5,277 nt of DNA from assembly GCA_027046105.1 (NCBI GenBank), contig JALTZQ010000048.1, positions 1-5,277 of the forward strand, read 5' to 3'. Shown here in pieces: positions 5,052 through 5,277 of this stretch (position 1 is its first letter; each line of letters opens with the position of its first letter). The notes under the pieces were generated by a model that searched no databases, was not told the DNA's origin, and saw nothing but the letters and a program-made list of their open reading frames with translations. The DNA is from Pyrodictiaceae archaeon (lineage in GTDB: Archaea; Thermoproteota; Thermoprotei_A; Sulfolobales; Pyrodictiaceae). The translations under genes were made by a program, and so were the position numbers.

Positions 5052-5277
5052 TTATATGGGCTTGAGTTCTTTTACTAGTTTTGCAAAGACTTCTACATCG
5101 TTTTCGTTTAGGACGTGGATTTCTATGAGTGTATTGGGTACGAGTCTTCGGGCTTTATGGAGCACTTGGAGTCTGTCCACGTTGTCTGGGATGACTAGGA
5201 GTACGTCAACGTCACTTGATGGTAGTGCTTCCCCTTTAATCCTTGAACCGAATAGGTAAGCTCTCCCATTGTATTTC
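5052..5277 (-). CDS. Third MNT-family nucleotidyltransferase, 5'-partial at window edge
   Basis: Read on the minus strand from 5276, 74 codons run to TAA at 5052-5054 and begin KYNGRAYLFGSRIKGEALP. G10-S11-x10-D22-x-D24 is the GSx10DxD active site after a hydrophobic strand, and VDVLLV follows. E52 in LIEIHVL lies 28 residues after the second Asp, matching the Glu positions of the other two MNT proteins (30 and 31 after). The frame is open to the right edge, so start and N-terminus lie outside. Only 50 residues follow D24, against 90-91 in the two other MNT proteins, so it belongs to a shorter subfamily. Many such genes pair with a HEPN gene; a partner upstream would be beyond 5277, and none is seen downstream. 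The + strand open frame at 4990-5259 is its antisense shadow, Ser/Thr-rich and without family motifs. Confidence 0.85.
   Translation of the reverse strand, partial: KYNGRAYLFGSRIKGEALPSSDVDVLLVIPDNVDRLQVLHKARRLVPNTLIEIHVLNENDVEVFAKLVKELKPI

Noticed and set aside
4990..5259. 89-codon + strand open frame
   Set aside because: The product is low-complexity Ser/Thr-rich with no motif, and it is antisense to a frame with a perfect GSx10DxD nucleotidyltransferase site.

Overview
The window looks like chromosomal DNA of a hyperthermophilic crenarchaeon. The evidence is the ATA/AGG-rich codon use, frequent GTG and TTG starts, GGTG/GGAG Shine-Dalgarno sites complementary to archaeal 16S rRNA, very tight gene spacing, and several HEPN/MNT gene pairs, which such genomes carry in number. 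A Desulfurococcales/Pyrodictiaceae-like host is a guess from general character, not a demonstrated assignment.

Layout, left to right. (1) 2-724, +: a P-loop protein resembling the HPr-kinase/PEPCK-like ATP-binding fold; its reading frame is open to the left edge, so it is probably 5'-truncated. (2) 841-1660, +: an overlapping pair, a HEPN-domain protein followed by a minimal nucleotidyltransferase (MNT). (3) 1661-1935: a GT-rich gap with a possible 37-residue hydrophobic small ORF, a short tandem repeat/hairpin, and a palindrome just upstream of the next gene. (4) 1957-3939, +: a complete AMP-forming acetyl-CoA synthetase. (5) 3949-4733, -: a second HEPN-MNT pair, convergent with acs across only 9 bp. 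(6) 4734-5051: a 318-bp gap with a promoter-like site for the second pair and no convincing gene. (7) 5052-5277, -: the C-terminal part of a third MNT nucleotidyltransferase running off the right edge. It has no start codon in the window, and an unrelated open frame on the other strand masks it.

How the genes work together: acetyl-CoA synthetase is a metabolic gene that activates acetate. It is bracketed by two inverted, paralogous HEPN/MNT modules of the type known in bacteria as HepT/MntA toxin-antitoxin systems, in which a HEPN ribonuclease is neutralised by AMPylation by the MNT partner. The HEPN proteins keep an Rx4H motif, but a Tyr follows the His directly, unlike the HxY of characterised HepT. 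All three MNT proteins keep GSx10DxD and carry Glu at the place where a third carboxylate is expected. No CRISPR array, tRNA, rRNA or insertion sequence was found. The most unusual signal beyond the genes is a set of strand-composition (G+T versus A+C) switches that do not coincide with gene boundaries.
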